Origin: Haladaptatus caseinilyticus
GTDB lineage: Archaea; Halobacteriota; Halobacteria; Halobacteriales; Haladaptataceae
Direction: 5' to 3'
Length of the DNA: 64,000 nucleotides
NCBI RefSeq assembly: GCF_026248685.1
Contig: NZ_CP111042.1
Coordinates: 186,001 to 250,000 of the forward strand
The notes beneath the pieces were generated by a model, which was not told the origin of the DNA, did not search any database, and was given only the letters and a program-made list of their open reading frames with translations. A program made the translations under genes and the position numbers. Below are positions 43,205 to 51,782 of this stretch, piece after piece. Within the stretch, counting starts at the first letter, position 1, and each line of letters begins with the position of its first letter.

Positions 43205-44305
43205 ATGTCAGAGATGCACGCAGAGAGCACCGTGGAATTGGATCATCAGAACGCACCGTCTGCAACACGACGCCAGACATTGGCATTCTTAGGTGGCCTC
43301 GGCGGATTGGGCCTCACGGCAAGTCACCGAACTGCGGCCCAGCGTGCGAGTGAGAGTGGTGAACCAACTGTCGACCCTAGCACCGAGTTCACCATTGCGA
43401 TTTTCCCGGATACGCAGTACTACGCACAACAAGACAACGGCATCTTCGAGCAGATGGGTCAGTGGGTTGCCGATAATAAGGAGACGTATAATATCCAGAT
43501 GTTCCTTCACGAAGGAGACATCGTGCAGAGTTACGGGTCAGACAACGATGCCGAGTGGGATGTAGCCCAAGATGCGATCGGCAGGATGGACGATGCGAAT
43601 GTTCCCACCGTACTGTCTCTTGGAAATCACGATGCGGACAATATACGAAATCCGCAAACGTTTCGCAGTCGTTTCCCGGCGACCCGCTACAAGGAAACCA
43701 AGCAGAGCAATGACACGATTCTCGACTGGGGGACATTCGAAGGACATGCCGAAAACGCGTATTTCCTCCAAGAGATTCATGGGGAGCAATTTCTCTTCCT
43801 CACGCTGGAGTTCGGGCCACGTGACGCGGCTTTGAAGTGGGCCGGGCAGGTAATGGACGCCTATGCTGAAGCGACCACGATTCTCGTAACGCATACCTAT
43901 ACGTACCACGACGGCACCCGAACGGATGCGAACGACAACTTCGCTCCAAATGGGTACGAAGGTGGGGGCCTCCCTGAAGGTAGCAACTACAACAACGGAG
44001 AGCAGATGTGGCAATCCGAATTGCGTTACCACGAGAACTTAGCGAATGTTCATTCTGGGCACCATATAACAGGCCCATACGTCGCACGACGTACCGCTCA
44101 TGCAAGGGGCAATCGTACCGCACAGATGTTCATGGACTACCAGACTATTGACAACGGTGGGGATGGCTGGTTCCGTCTCTTGACGATAAACACGAAAACA
44201 TACAATGCTGAAATAAATACGTATTCACCATATCTCGAAAAATGGAGTAAGGACAAAAAGGAGTCTTTTAAATTCAATTTGAACACTTATAGAAAAGGCG
44301 CCTAA
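43205..44305 (+). CDS. Secreted metallophosphoesterase
   Basis: A 366-residue protein with a Tat-like signal (TRRQTLAFLGGLGGLGLTAS, residues 21-40). The calcineurin-like phosphoesterase motifs follow: FPDTQYY (first Asp), LHEGDIVQ (G-D), LSLGNHDADN (G-N-H-D), ILVTHTYTYHDG and the final HSGHHITG. It would hydrolyse phosphoesters outside the cell and may help supply phosphate. ATG 43205. No lipobox is seen. Preceded by an AT-rich promoter area (43140-43190). Confidence 0.85.
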   Translation: MSEMHAESTVELDHQNAPSATRRQTLAFLGGLGGLGLTASHRTAAQRASESGEPTVDPSTEFTIAIFPDTQYYAQQDNGIFEQMGQWVADNKETYNIQMFLHEGDIVQSYGSDNDAEWDVAQDAIGRMDDANVPTVLSLGNHDADNIRNPQTFRSRFPATRYKETKQSNDTILDWGTFEGHAENAYFLQEIHGEQFLFLTLEFGPRDAALKWAGQVMDAYAEATTILVTHTYTYHDGTRTDANDNFAPNGYEGGGLPEGSNYNNGEQMWQSELRYHENLANVHSGHHITGPYVARRTAHARGNRTAQMFMDYQTIDNGGDGWFRLLTINTKTYNAEINTYSPYLEKWSKDKKESFKFNLNTYRKGA

Positions 44306-44469
44306 GGCTCCGGAACCAACAGGGTATAGATTGAGGTTTTAGACCAAAGCTTCCCTGTGTCATTTTATTGAGAAATATTCAGCTTGTATTCAGCACGACT
44401 CCTGAAACCCATCATCTTTCTATGATTTCAGCAAGGCCATCTATTTGCCTTTCCTCAACCAAAAGATGC

Positions 44470-44710
44470 TAAACTGGATTCAGTATTATGCCCTAGCTCT
44501 TGCTCGATATCCGATTCACGCCACCCCAGCGGTGACAACACACTCGCTGCTGTACGAATCAACAACTCCCGATAAAATCCAGTATCATACTCGTCCAACT
44601 CCTCACCCGTTCACGCAAGCGCTTGTTATCGTCGACCACCACATACGATACACTCTGGCCAGGCGCACGCACCAACCCCAAATCAGCCGCCCGCTCTAAC
44701 GCCGCCACAC
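44470..44710 (-). pseudogene. polB: Relic of DNA polymerase B C-terminus
   Basis: On the minus strand, ALERAADLGLVRAPGQSVSY and VVVDDNKRLRERV match the end of haloarchaeal family B DNA polymerases. After a frame change, EYDTGFYRELLIRTAASVLS and PLGWRESDIEQELG complete the family's C-terminus. Only this 80-residue part remains. Many haloarchaeal plasmids carry a second PolB; this seems to be such a gene, lost. Confidence 0.72.
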
Positions 44711-44885
44711 ACCATTTCACGATTCAAAACGCAGGTCAACCTGTTCGTGTCCAATGCTGCGTAGAAGTAAAACGAAAGACATGGAGTAAAATGGGAATTC
44801 TAATCCCATCATCGAGCAACTTCTTAGTAAACACTCATTTTTTTTGGATCACTCTGGTTTTCTGGCTTCACTCAGTAATCATCGT

Positions 44886-45533
44886 ATGTTCGTCGCATCG
44901 TTTTCGATTCCGGCGGATGGGTTCGCACTTGGTCACACACTCGAAACCGTTCCAGAAATGACTGTGAAAGCTGAACGCGTCGCTGCCCATGGAACGGTGT
45001 GGGTCATGCCCTGTTTATGGGTAACCGGTGACGATTTCGATGCGTTTGATACAGCGCTCAAAGCGGATCCGACAGTCGATTCAGTTATCGAGGTGGAAGC
45101 GTTCGAGGATGAGCGCTACTACCAATTAGAATGGGATGACTCAGTGAATCAGTTTGTTGATGCCCTTATCGATACGGAAGGCTCAATCCTCAATGCCGAA
45201 ACGCAGAATGAGGCGTGGCATCTTCGAATCCGTTTTGCAACCCGTGAACAACTAGAAGTCTTTCAAGATTACCTCTCGTCCCAGAACCATTCGTTCCAAT
45301 TGCTGAATCTCTTCAAACCGAAAGCACCTCGCCAAGAGCGCGGTGAACTCACAGCAGCCCAACGCGATGCGCTTGTCGCAGCGGTCGAGCAGGGATACTA
45401 CCAAATTCCCCGTGATAGCACCGTAGAAGAAGTAGCCAACGCCCTCGGAATCTCCAACCAAGCCGCCTCGGAGCGGCTTCGGCGAGGAATCGAGCAACTT
45501 GTTACAACAGTGCTAGTTGAGCCAGAGAAATAG
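44886..45533 (+). CDS. Bat-type HTH_10 transcriptional regulator
   Basis: A protein of 215 residues. The N-terminus (FVASFSIPADGFALGHTLET) resembles the sensor domain of bat-like regulators, and the C-terminal LTAAQRDALVAAVEQGYYQI, then VEEVANALGISNQAASERLR is the HTH_10 domain. It diverges from the copy at 26024 but shares the layout. ATG 44886 is chosen. It heads a set with a DUF7344 gene 77 bases downstream. Confidence 0.83.
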   Translation: MFVASFSIPADGFALGHTLETVPEMTVKAERVAAHGTVWVMPCLWVTGDDFDAFDTALKADPTVDSVIEVEAFEDERYYQLEWDDSVNQFVDALIDTEGSILNAETQNEAWHLRIRFATREQLEVFQDYLSSQNHSFQLLNLFKPKAPRQERGELTAAQRDALVAAVEQGYYQIPRDSTVEEVANALGISNQAASERLRRGIEQLVTTVLVEPEK

Positions 45534-45609
45534 GGGGAGCAATTCCACTTGGATATTATAAAGCCATGATCTGGTCATGGCGACATTCCAACTACTGAAT
45601 TGAACTAGC

Positions 45610-45999
45610 GTGTGTATGGTCACAGATTCGTACGGGAATCCCGAAACGGATGAAAACGCCCAGGAACAATACTTAGATCTGATTTTCGATGTACTCGCCA
45701 GTAAAAGTCGTCAATACGCCCTCGCGTATCTCAGATCATGTTCGCACCCAGTCGAGATCGCGGATGTAGCCGCCGAAATTGCGGCTCAAAAACAACAGAC
45801 ATCACGCAGTGAACTCCCAGAAAACCTAATCGAACGAGAGTACATCGCATTACTCCACAAGCATCTGCCGAAGCTCAAACAACTGAACTTCGTGTACTAT
45901 AGGAGAGATCAGAGCACTATTAGCTGTACTACTGCAATACAATCGATAGAACCATTTCTTGAACTCATACTGACTAAAGAACAAAAGAGCGAATCATGA
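45610..45999 (+). CDS. DUF7344 winged-helix protein
   Basis: A 129-residue protein: YLDLIFDVLASKSRQYALAY, a winged helix, then REYIALLHKHLPKLKQLNFV and YYRRDQSTISC. The IALLHKHLPKL segment is the DUF7344 hallmark. GTG 45610 or ATG 45616 may start it. It follows the bat-type gene at 44886 in the same direction and converges on another DUF7344 gene. Confidence 0.8.
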   Translation: MCMVTDSYGNPETDENAQEQYLDLIFDVLASKSRQYALAYLRSCSHPVEIADVAAEIAAQKQQTSRSELPENLIEREYIALLHKHLPKLKQLNFVYYRRDQSTISCTTAIQSIEPFLELILTKEQKSES

Positions 46000-46036
46000 T
46001 TTTCAGGAGATACCATACTCATATTAATATTTTCAA

Positions 46037-46354
46037 TCAAGTAGTTGGGATAGCTTCCAGAAAATCTTCGAGTTTTGTGCCATCGCGATAGCGAATATCC
46101 TTGTTTCGTCGATCGTATTCGATGACCCCATAATCAGCGAGCTTCGGAAGGTGGGTATGAAGAAGTGAGATCCGAACCTGCTCAGTTGTCGTGGGGGTCC
46201 CATTTTTAGTATGGATGTGCGTAACAAGCTCATCAAGGTTCGCAACGTCAGCATCCTTCGTTTGAAGATAGGAGAGAACCTGACGTCGATAGGAGCTAGA
46301 TAATATCTGACACACCTGATTCAATGAAAGCGAGGGGCGTTCATGCTGGGTCAT
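46037..46354 (-). CDS. DUF7344 winged-helix protein
   Basis: A 105-residue protein with NQVCQILSSSYRRQVLSYLQ at its start, the motif VRISLLHTHLPKLADYGVIE and a short tail. It is close to the copy at 25940. It lies downstream of a frameshifted bat-type gene in the same direction, the same order as at 25566-26683. Confidence 0.83.
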   Translation of the reverse strand: MTQHERPSLSLNQVCQILSSSYRRQVLSYLQTKDADVANLDELVTHIHTKNGTPTTTEQVRISLLHTHLPKLADYGVIEYDRRNKDIRYRDGTKLEDFLEAIPTT

Positions 46355-46436
46355 ATTGTTGGGCGTACCAGGACAAAATGTACAATTACTGGGGCTGTTC
46401 GAACAGGGTATTTTTGTGTGACCATGACAGAACGCC

Positions 46437-47103
46437 TTACTCAGGTGGTGTCGTCTCAGAAGCGTTCAGAAGCGCATGCTCAAGTAGTGCTTCATTCCCA
46501 CGTCGAATTAGATCGGAGAGCGACTGCTGGCTGATGTTGAATTCCTCCGCCAATTCAGACAGCGTGACTTGCCGAGGTGTCTGAATGTATCCGTGTTGAA
46601 GGGCCAATAACAGTGCATCACGCTGCTTTTCGGTGAGCACACCTTCTAGGAGATAATCACCTGCCTCGGTGAGCGTCTGCATCTGCCCAAGTGTGTACTG
46701 AATATCGTTCTCGCGGCAATGGTTGTGAAATGTGGTGAGCTCTTCCTGATTCGGAAAGAGGATCTCGAACTCCCACGCTTCAGTGTCGTAGCCATAGGCG
46801 CTCCGAATGATCGTCTCGGCGGCAGTAAATCCCTCAAAAAATCCGCCGTCAGGCACGTCCCAGTTCAAGAGATATAATCGACGATCTTCAACCTCCTCAA
46901 CCTCCATTTTGAACCTGCTCATGGGCGCGGACACGTTGCTCGAAATCATCTAAATCTGTATTCCAGGCCCAGAACAAGGGAATGGTATTCGTTCCAACAG
47001 GGACGATTCGCTCGAATTCGATTTGAGTCTCCGTCCCTGCAGTGAGCAAGCGACCAAGGGGAAACTCCGTCGCTGGAAGTGAGAGTTCAACAATAGTAGC
47101 CAT
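46437..47103 (-). pseudogene. Bat-type HTH_10 regulator with frameshift
   Basis: The N-terminal frame (47103 to about 46905) reads MATIVELSLPATEFPLGRLL, FERIVPVGTNTIPLFWAWNT and QRVRAHEQVQNG. The C-terminal frame then continues EVEEVEDRRLYLLNWDVPDG to LSELAEEFNISQQSLSDLIR and ends at 46437. Joined, the parts align with the intact copy at 26024 along the whole length. The shift near 46905 breaks the protein in two, unless it is a sequence error. Confidence 0.75.
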
Positions 47104-47246
47104 CGATCTGTCTGGTGTTCGCTTTGAGCAGTTTTATTTTCTCTGAGAGTTCGGCGGAGACACGTTATGATCGAAGCGATAGATAGATCCCAGCGAACGC
47201 TACGAGCCACAGCATGAGAAGCATCACCGCTTACTCCTTCGTGCAC

Positions 47247-47531
47247 CTATCGCTTTTCGGGGTCGATCTCAACAGCACCGTCACTCGACACGGTCACCCA
47301 GTGGCCTGCATATTGAAACGAGACGTCACCGACTGTCCGTGATGACCCATCGACTTGCGGCGCAAAGAGTGCATCAAGGGCGTTTGGATCGATGACTTCG
47401 TACAGTGGTTCGAGGTCATAGACTGAACGGTCATCTACCTCCGTAATTGCAGCGAGAATTTGTTCGGTTAGTGAACGAGGCGCACTATCACGTGGTGATC
47501 TATTTCCGATGTCAGTTGCGTCCATTTGCAT
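47247..47531 (-). CDS. HalOD1 domain protein
   Basis: A 94-residue protein that is almost only the HalOD1 domain: SLTEQILAAITEVDDRSVYD, PLYEVIDPNALDALFAPQVD, VSFQYAGHWVTVSSDGAVEI. Start is ATG 47531 or 47525. It sits between a DUF7344 gene (47703) and the bat-type relic, all transcribed in the same direction, completing a HalOD1/DUF7344/bat set. Confidence 0.84.
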   Translation of the reverse strand: MQMDATDIGNRSPRDSAPRSLTEQILAAITEVDDRSVYDLEPLYEVIDPNALDALFAPQVDGSSRTVGDVSFQYAGHWVTVSSDGAVEIDPEKR

Positions 47532-47702
47532 TGGCTCCTCCTACAAGAACAGCTGCCCTGATATGGCAGGGTATTATTGTAGCTACTGTCCTTGACGAGT
47601 CGGTTGACTGGGGCCACGATTAAGAAATTAATGGATTTTTTCTGTCCAATAGCACTCATCACTACCCATCGGAAGCTCCGAACGCTGGACCTCGGCCCGC
47701 AA

Positions 47703-48041
47703 TTATTCCAGCGCCGAGTGTTGGCCAATCTCCAGGAGGTCTTCAAGCCGGTCGCTACTCTGATAGCGAATGGTTTCCTCCTCCGAATCATATTCGACCA
47801 GATTGCAGTCAGCCAACTTCGGGAGGTGGCGGTGGTGCAAATTCAGCCGAAGACGTTCGCGAGAGACAGCGAGCGAGTGCGTAAGGACGTCAACGAGCGC
47901 CTGATGGGAAATCGTCATTCCCTGCATTGTCGTGAGATGGGAGAGGATAGAGCGCCGCTGTTGATTGGCAAGGAGTGTAAACAGTGTGTCGAACGAGGGC
48001 TCCGACGTTGGGGGTGTAGCATCAGTTGGCATCGAAATCAC
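47703..48041 (-). CDS. DUF7344 winged-helix protein
   Basis: A 112-residue protein: SFDTLFTLLANQQRRSILSH, then RLNLHHRHLPKLADCNLVEY and a short acidic tail. The closest relative in the window is at 25566. Start is ATG 48041 or 48032. It is the first gene of the minus-strand set that includes HalOD1 (47247) and bat (46437). Confidence 0.83.
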   Translation of the reverse strand: MISMPTDATPPTSEPSFDTLFTLLANQQRRSILSHLTTMQGMTISHQALVDVLTHSLAVSRERLRLNLHHRHLPKLADCNLVEYDSEEETIRYQSSDRLEDLLEIGQHSALE

Positions 48042-48422
48042 CGATGTGGAAGAGCAATGGACGGCAGTAGCTCCGTCGTCATCTGAGGGACTATCTAGGC
48101 GGCATATACTGGCATCCGTCAGGCATCCACGTCATATAGACAGCTGCCATGTTTTTATTCTTTTATATAATTAACAGGCATAATTAATATCTATCGCGAA
48201 TCACGACAAGCGACTGCTAGGCAGATGACCACTGTTCGATACGATCGTGAATTTCTCGATGGGAGACAAACCATCGGATAGAATGAGTTAGTGTATTATA
48301 CTAATCACAATCACATCGCTTGGTTCTCTAAAAGGAAGTCAAGTTTGATTCGTAATGTGACGACTATAGTAGTGAGTTAGCAAATCCTTTTGGTCTAGAA
48401 GACTAATAGAGTAGTGAGTATC
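48042..48422. other. Intergenic stretch before the HTH/TumE-like pair
   Basis: About 380 bases, with AT-rich sequence near 48155-48190 and palindrome site 3 at 48287. No gene seen. Probably holds divergent promoters. Confidence 0.4.
48287..48305. promoter_or_regulatory. 19-bp palindrome, site 3 (GTTAGTGTATTATACTAAT)
   Basis: One of six copies. It lies 117 bases before the start of the winged-helix gene at 48423, so it could control that toxin-antitoxin-like pair. Confidence 0.45.
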
Positions 48423-49025
48423 ATGAGCAACTCTCCACGAGACATAGCATCGGAGTGGGAAGCCGAACTCGAGAGTCGGACGACTGTCGAGAAGGTCTAT
48501 GATGTGCTCCTCCAGTTGACTGATCCACTTCGGGTCTCCGAGATCGCAGACCAAGCAGGAGTTGCGCCAGATACCGCACGGAAATATTTGGAATTCCTCG
48601 AAGAGATGGGCGTCGCGAAGAAGATCGGCGACGATCCAGTGACGTATGGTCGGAACGACTCGTACCTCGAATGGCGGAATATCGATCGCCTGCAGCGAGA
48701 GTACACCATCGAGGAGCTAAACAATCGACTATCGGAACTCAGTGACACTATCTCGTCGTTCCAGGAGACCTATGAGGCCGAAACGCCTGGTGAGGTTGTC
48801 CCGCAGGAGCACGGCTACGAGGAACTCGATGAGACGATGGATGATCTTCGACAGTGGAACGCAGCGTGTGAAGAAGTCGATACACTCGTCGAGGCACTCG
48901 GACACGGTACACCAAATGCACACTCAGGGACGGTGAAAGTTGCAGATATGGTTCAGTTCTTCCAGCGACTGCAGTCCGGCCAGCCCAATTCTTCTGCAGA
49001 CACACGCTCAGAAAATCATTCGTGA
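48423..49025 (+). CDS. Winged-helix regulator (DUF7342-like), candidate antitoxin
   Basis: A protein of 200 residues. The winged helix spans VEKVYDVLLQLTDPLRVSEI and ADQAGVAPDTARKYLEFLEE, followed by a helical part (YTIEELNNRLSELSDTISSF) and LDETMDDLRQWNAACEEVDT. This is the same layout as the protein at 18284. ATG 48423 is used; GTG 48414 is also possible. It precedes a TumE-like gene by five bases. The pair repeats the arrangement at 17804-18880. Confidence 0.78.
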   Translation: MSNSPRDIASEWEAELESRTTVEKVYDVLLQLTDPLRVSEIADQAGVAPDTARKYLEFLEEMGVAKKIGDDPVTYGRNDSYLEWRNIDRLQREYTIEELNNRLSELSDTISSFQETYEAETPGEVVPQEHGYEELDETMDDLRQWNAACEEVDTLVEALGHGTPNAHSGTVKVADMVQFFQRLQSGQPNSSADTRSENHS

Positions 49026-49029
49026 TTAA

Positions 49030-49449
49030 ATGGATGGGACGTCGCCGAACAAGGAGATTCTGCGCAGAGTTGCACGAAAGCTTGGAAAGATAAGTCTCAT
49101 TACGCAGGTCAACCCGTTTCCATCGAACAAACCTGCGACCGTCGAGGTCGTCTTTGATGAGACTGCGTATCCTGAGCAGATCTCGCGTGTGTATGTCGAT
49201 ATCGAGTTACAGCTCAATGGCAATTTCTACATTCATTATGTGGAAGAGTGGGAAAATGACCGGGAAGAGTGTCGCTGGGATCGACACGGAAATCCACATA
49301 ACGCTCGCGATCACTATCATCCCTTTCCAGCAGCGACTACTGATGATGCAGAAGATCGACGGTATCCCGAGGACTTCTTCGACGTACTTGGAGAGGTCAT
49401 CACGGATATTCAGTCACGGTGGGGAGACACATTCGAAATCATTGACTGA
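49030..49449 (+). CDS. TumE/DUF6516-like protein, candidate toxin
   Basis: A 139-residue protein. The conserved part reads ISRVYVDIELQLNGNFYIHY and VEEWENDREECRWDRHGNPH, then NARDHYHPFPAA. W-D-R-H-x-N-x-H and H-Y-H-P-x-P correspond to W-R-F-D-R-H and H-F-H-E-P-P in the protein at 17804. ATG 49030 overlaps nothing but follows the regulator by five bases, in one operon. A relic of an IS605-type end lies just after the stop. Confidence 0.62.
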   Translation: MDGTSPNKEILRRVARKLGKISLITQVNPFPSNKPATVEVVFDETAYPEQISRVYVDIELQLNGNFYIHYVEEWENDREECRWDRHGNPHNARDHYHPFPAATTDDAEDRRYPEDFFDVLGEVITDIQSRWGDTFEIID

Positions 49450-49453
49450 ACAT

Positions 49454-49490
49454 TGACATCCTCCCGCGCCTAAAGACCGTAGTATTGCAC
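49454..49490. mobile_element. IS200/IS605-type end relic
   Basis: TGACATCCTCCCGCGCCTAA, the typical left arm of a haloarchaeal TnpB-element right end, begins here, but its hairpin's second arm is missing. Marks an old insertion. Confidence 0.45.
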
Positions 49491-49602
49491 CTGTTCAACC
49501 TTTAACCGGACCGCGTTCATCACATTCGATTCATAGTGCCGGTTTCTTTCAATCTAATTAATTCTGCAGTAAGCTGCCGTTACTCAACTAATTAGAGAAC
49601 TA

Positions 49603-50007
49603 ATGGAAAGTATGAACAGCGACACAATGAGAACGAAAACGACCGGTTGGTTCGGCTCCACCACAGAGCACTCTGGCCCGAGTCCACCACTACAATACAC
49701 ATTGGTCGCCTCCGAGACGATTAACCGCGAAGTATCGGGTTCTGAGATCGTTACAGGTATCGTTGATGTACTCATCGACGTGATTGAGCCGATTAGTGGC
49801 CAGACCACACTCTCACTATACGAATACGTCAACCCAGATGCGCTCGAAGACATCATTACAGCAAGTGCGTCGAAAAAGAGTGACGTTGAGGTACGATTCA
49901 CAGTCGAGGGCTATCTCGTCATTGTTCGGAGCGACAACACCGTCCTCATTTACGAACCGATCGGAACACAACGCGATACGGATGGAAATCCATGTCCAGC
50001 TAGCTAA
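49603..50007 (+). CDS. HalOD1 domain protein
   Basis: A 134-residue protein. The HalOD1 pattern covers SEIVTGIVDVLIDVIEPISG, LYEYVNPDALEDIITASASK and VRFTVEGYLVIVRSDNTVLI; the first 45 residues are variable. Start is ATG 49603 or 49612. No DUF7344 or bat gene is next to it, unlike the other sets. Confidence 0.78.
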   Translation: MESMNSDTMRTKTTGWFGSTTEHSGPSPPLQYTLVASETINREVSGSEIVTGIVDVLIDVIEPISGQTTLSLYEYVNPDALEDIITASASKKSDVEVRFTVEGYLVIVRSDNTVLIYEPIGTQRDTDGNPCPAS

Positions 50008-50071
50008 TCAAGAAAATCGTTCCATACTTAGCGATGTAGTAAGACACCTTCTTCTCTCGAGACCGACTTCG

Positions 50072-50308
50072 CTATTCAGAACCGTAATCCGTGAGTCGAA
50101 TCTTCCCTTCGACTTCGTAAATATGGCCCTTATCATGCAGCCGTTCGACGATATCCTCGGCAGATGGTCGTCCAAGATCCTCTTCATCGTCCAAAATCGA
50201 ATAGGCTTGCTCGTAAGTGAGTTCTCGATCTTCTGGGAGACTTCTCGCGAGCGCATCAAGCGCGTCTTGCGCAAGCGGGGAGAGTGGCGATTTCCCATTT
50301 GGAACCAT
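50072..50308 (-). CDS. Small winged-helix-like protein
   Basis: A 78-residue protein: PLAQDALDALARSLPEDREL, TYEQAYSILDDEEDLGRPSA, EDIVERLHDKGHIYEVEGKI, RLTDYGSE. The helical pattern and the final E-V-E-G-K-I-R-L-T strand pair look like a winged helix. The family name is not known to me. ATG 50308. Divergent from nothing nearby; possibly a plasmid regulator. Confidence 0.65.
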   Translation of the reverse strand: MVPNGKSPLSPLAQDALDALARSLPEDRELTYEQAYSILDDEEDLGRPSAEDIVERLHDKGHIYEVEGKIRLTDYGSE

Positions 50309-50609
50309 TCGTACGCTCCAATTGACCTACCGCACAGGTAAACCCTCGGTCAGAGTCTGTTCGTGCCACTACTTGGTGTGGTGTAGTAAGGGGATAAGCA
50401 GCCGATGTGGGTGTATGGGTTGGGATGAGTACGAGAATCCACATCGTCTGCTGGGTTACGGCAACTGCACTCGGCGCTTGGTACCCGACGGATAAAGTCT
50501 TCAGCCAACCACAGCGGAAGTGAAACTGAATGTACCCGCTGCAAACTGGATTCGACCATTCTCACCACTACTGCGCCGAGAATAGGACTGACAAGCCAAA
50601 CACTCTTGG
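50309..50609. other. Intergenic stretch
   Basis: About 300 bases. A minus-strand frame at 50256-50444 is a shadow of no known gene. No repeat or hairpin seen. Confidence 0.3.
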
Positions 50610-50628
50610 GTTAGCATACAATACTAAC
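50610..50628. promoter_or_regulatory. 19-bp palindrome, site 4 (GTTAGCATACAATACTAAC)
   Basis: Ends four bases before ATG 50633. A leaderless transcript could begin at the start codon, with the palindrome covering the proximal promoter. Same spacing as site 2. Confidence 0.5.
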
Positions 50629-50632
50629 GATA

Positions 50633-51052
50633 ATGCCCAACACAATCAAACGATCCGGCGACGGCCTCGCTCTCCAGGTCACAAAGCCTGCACGAGCCGC
50701 CAGACTCGTTGAAGAGACTGACGAGGAGCCCACCCGTCTTGCCGACATTCGCGTATTCGCATTTGACGGCCTCCTTCTTGTCGTCGACATCGACCGCATC
50801 AATGACGAAAATATGGTCGAACTCGCAACGTCAGCCGCGCTCGACACCGTCTCGATCCACCGAGTTGCAAACGCTTCACTCCAAATCGCAGGCAATGGCT
50901 ATCAAGTGCAACTCCCTAGTGCTGCAGATGCTGGCTTTCCTATGGGTGACCCAGCGCCCTGCACACCAGCACGCAATATGCTTGTGATTGCAGCAGAAGG
51001 ATCGGGACGAGTAGCGGCAGATATAGTGACGATCCGACGAGAGCAAGTTTGA
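50633..51052 (+). CDS. Protein with AbrB-like N-terminus
   Basis: A protein of 139 residues. The first 40 (MPNTIKRSGDGLALQVTKPA, then RAARLVEETDEEPT) resemble the AbrB/MazE swapped hairpin: I-K-x-S-G-D-G-L-A-L. The remaining 100 residues (ADIRVFAFDGLLLVVDIDRI, RVANASLQIAGNGYQVQLPS) are beta-rich and unlike AbrB proteins. It may bind DNA; site 4 just before its start suggests self-control. I do not recognise the family. Confidence 0.55.
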   Translation: MPNTIKRSGDGLALQVTKPARAARLVEETDEEPTRLADIRVFAFDGLLLVVDIDRINDENMVELATSAALDTVSIHRVANASLQIAGNGYQVQLPSAADAGFPMGDPAPCTPARNMLVIAAEGSGRVAADIVTIRREQV

Positions 51053-51179
51053 AACCAGTAAGATTACTCGGTATGCTGTTCGTCCAAATCCGAACAGCTC
51101 ACTTCCCGCGTACAAGCGTGAGGTAACCCACGTTTGATGCTGCGACAGAATTATACGTTTTCCGCGGAAAGTGGAAAGC

Positions 51180-51782
51180 ATGGCGGCAACCAAACGCGAT
51201 ACCCATCCGATCGACACGATGCTCGCGATTTCGGATGTGCTCACCCATCCGCGGCTTGCTCAGCTCTACACGCGTGTTCGGGAACGTGATACCGCAACGG
51301 TCGATGAACTTGCAGCCGGTCTCGACAGCTCCTCGACGACGATCTACGAAGATGTGAATCGGCTCACCGATATGGGCTTGCTCGAGCGCGTGACTGAGAC
51401 ACAGCCCCATCGTTATCGGGCGCCGCATCTCTCGATCACCGTACAGGCTCATGAGGGCTCGTACGAGATCACACCAACACTGATCGCCGCTCTTGCCCGC
51501 AGCACGGACAATCAAAATCTCGAACTCTACCGTGATCGCCATGGCACTGCAGGACTCGCAATCGCGACCGAGTATGCACGTGCGTATGTCAAAGGCAAGA
51601 TGACGTCGCGAATCATGGCTCGCGAGTTGGATCTCTCCGTGCTTGAGGCTGAAACGATCCTCCAAGAACTCCGCGAGATCATTGTCGATGTAGAGCCGGA
51701 CGCCGAGGACGATCTGGATCTCGATGCAATCGACGCACAGGTAGATATTGATAACGAGGATCTCCCAGAGCACTCCGAATAA
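51180..51782 (+). CDS. Winged-helix protein paired with a PIN-domain gene
   Basis: A 200-residue protein. A winged helix lies at residues about 15-75 (VLTHPRLAQLYTRVRERDTA, VDELAAGLDSSSTTIYEDVN). The middle is beta-rich (APHLSITVQAHEGSYEITPT), and the acidic C-terminus (DVEPDAEDDLDLDAIDAQVD) ends just before the PIN gene. ATG 51180 is preferred over GTG 51171. The design (DNA-binding N-terminus, acidic C-terminus, gene upstream of a nuclease) is that of an antitoxin, but the fold differs from common VapB types. Confidence 0.72.
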   Translation: MAATKRDTHPIDTMLAISDVLTHPRLAQLYTRVRERDTATVDELAAGLDSSSTTIYEDVNRLTDMGLLERVTETQPHRYRAPHLSITVQAHEGSYEITPTLIAALARSTDNQNLELYRDRHGTAGLAIATEYARAYVKGKMTSRIMARELDLSVLEAETILQELREIIVDVEPDAEDDLDLDAIDAQVDIDNEDLPEHSE

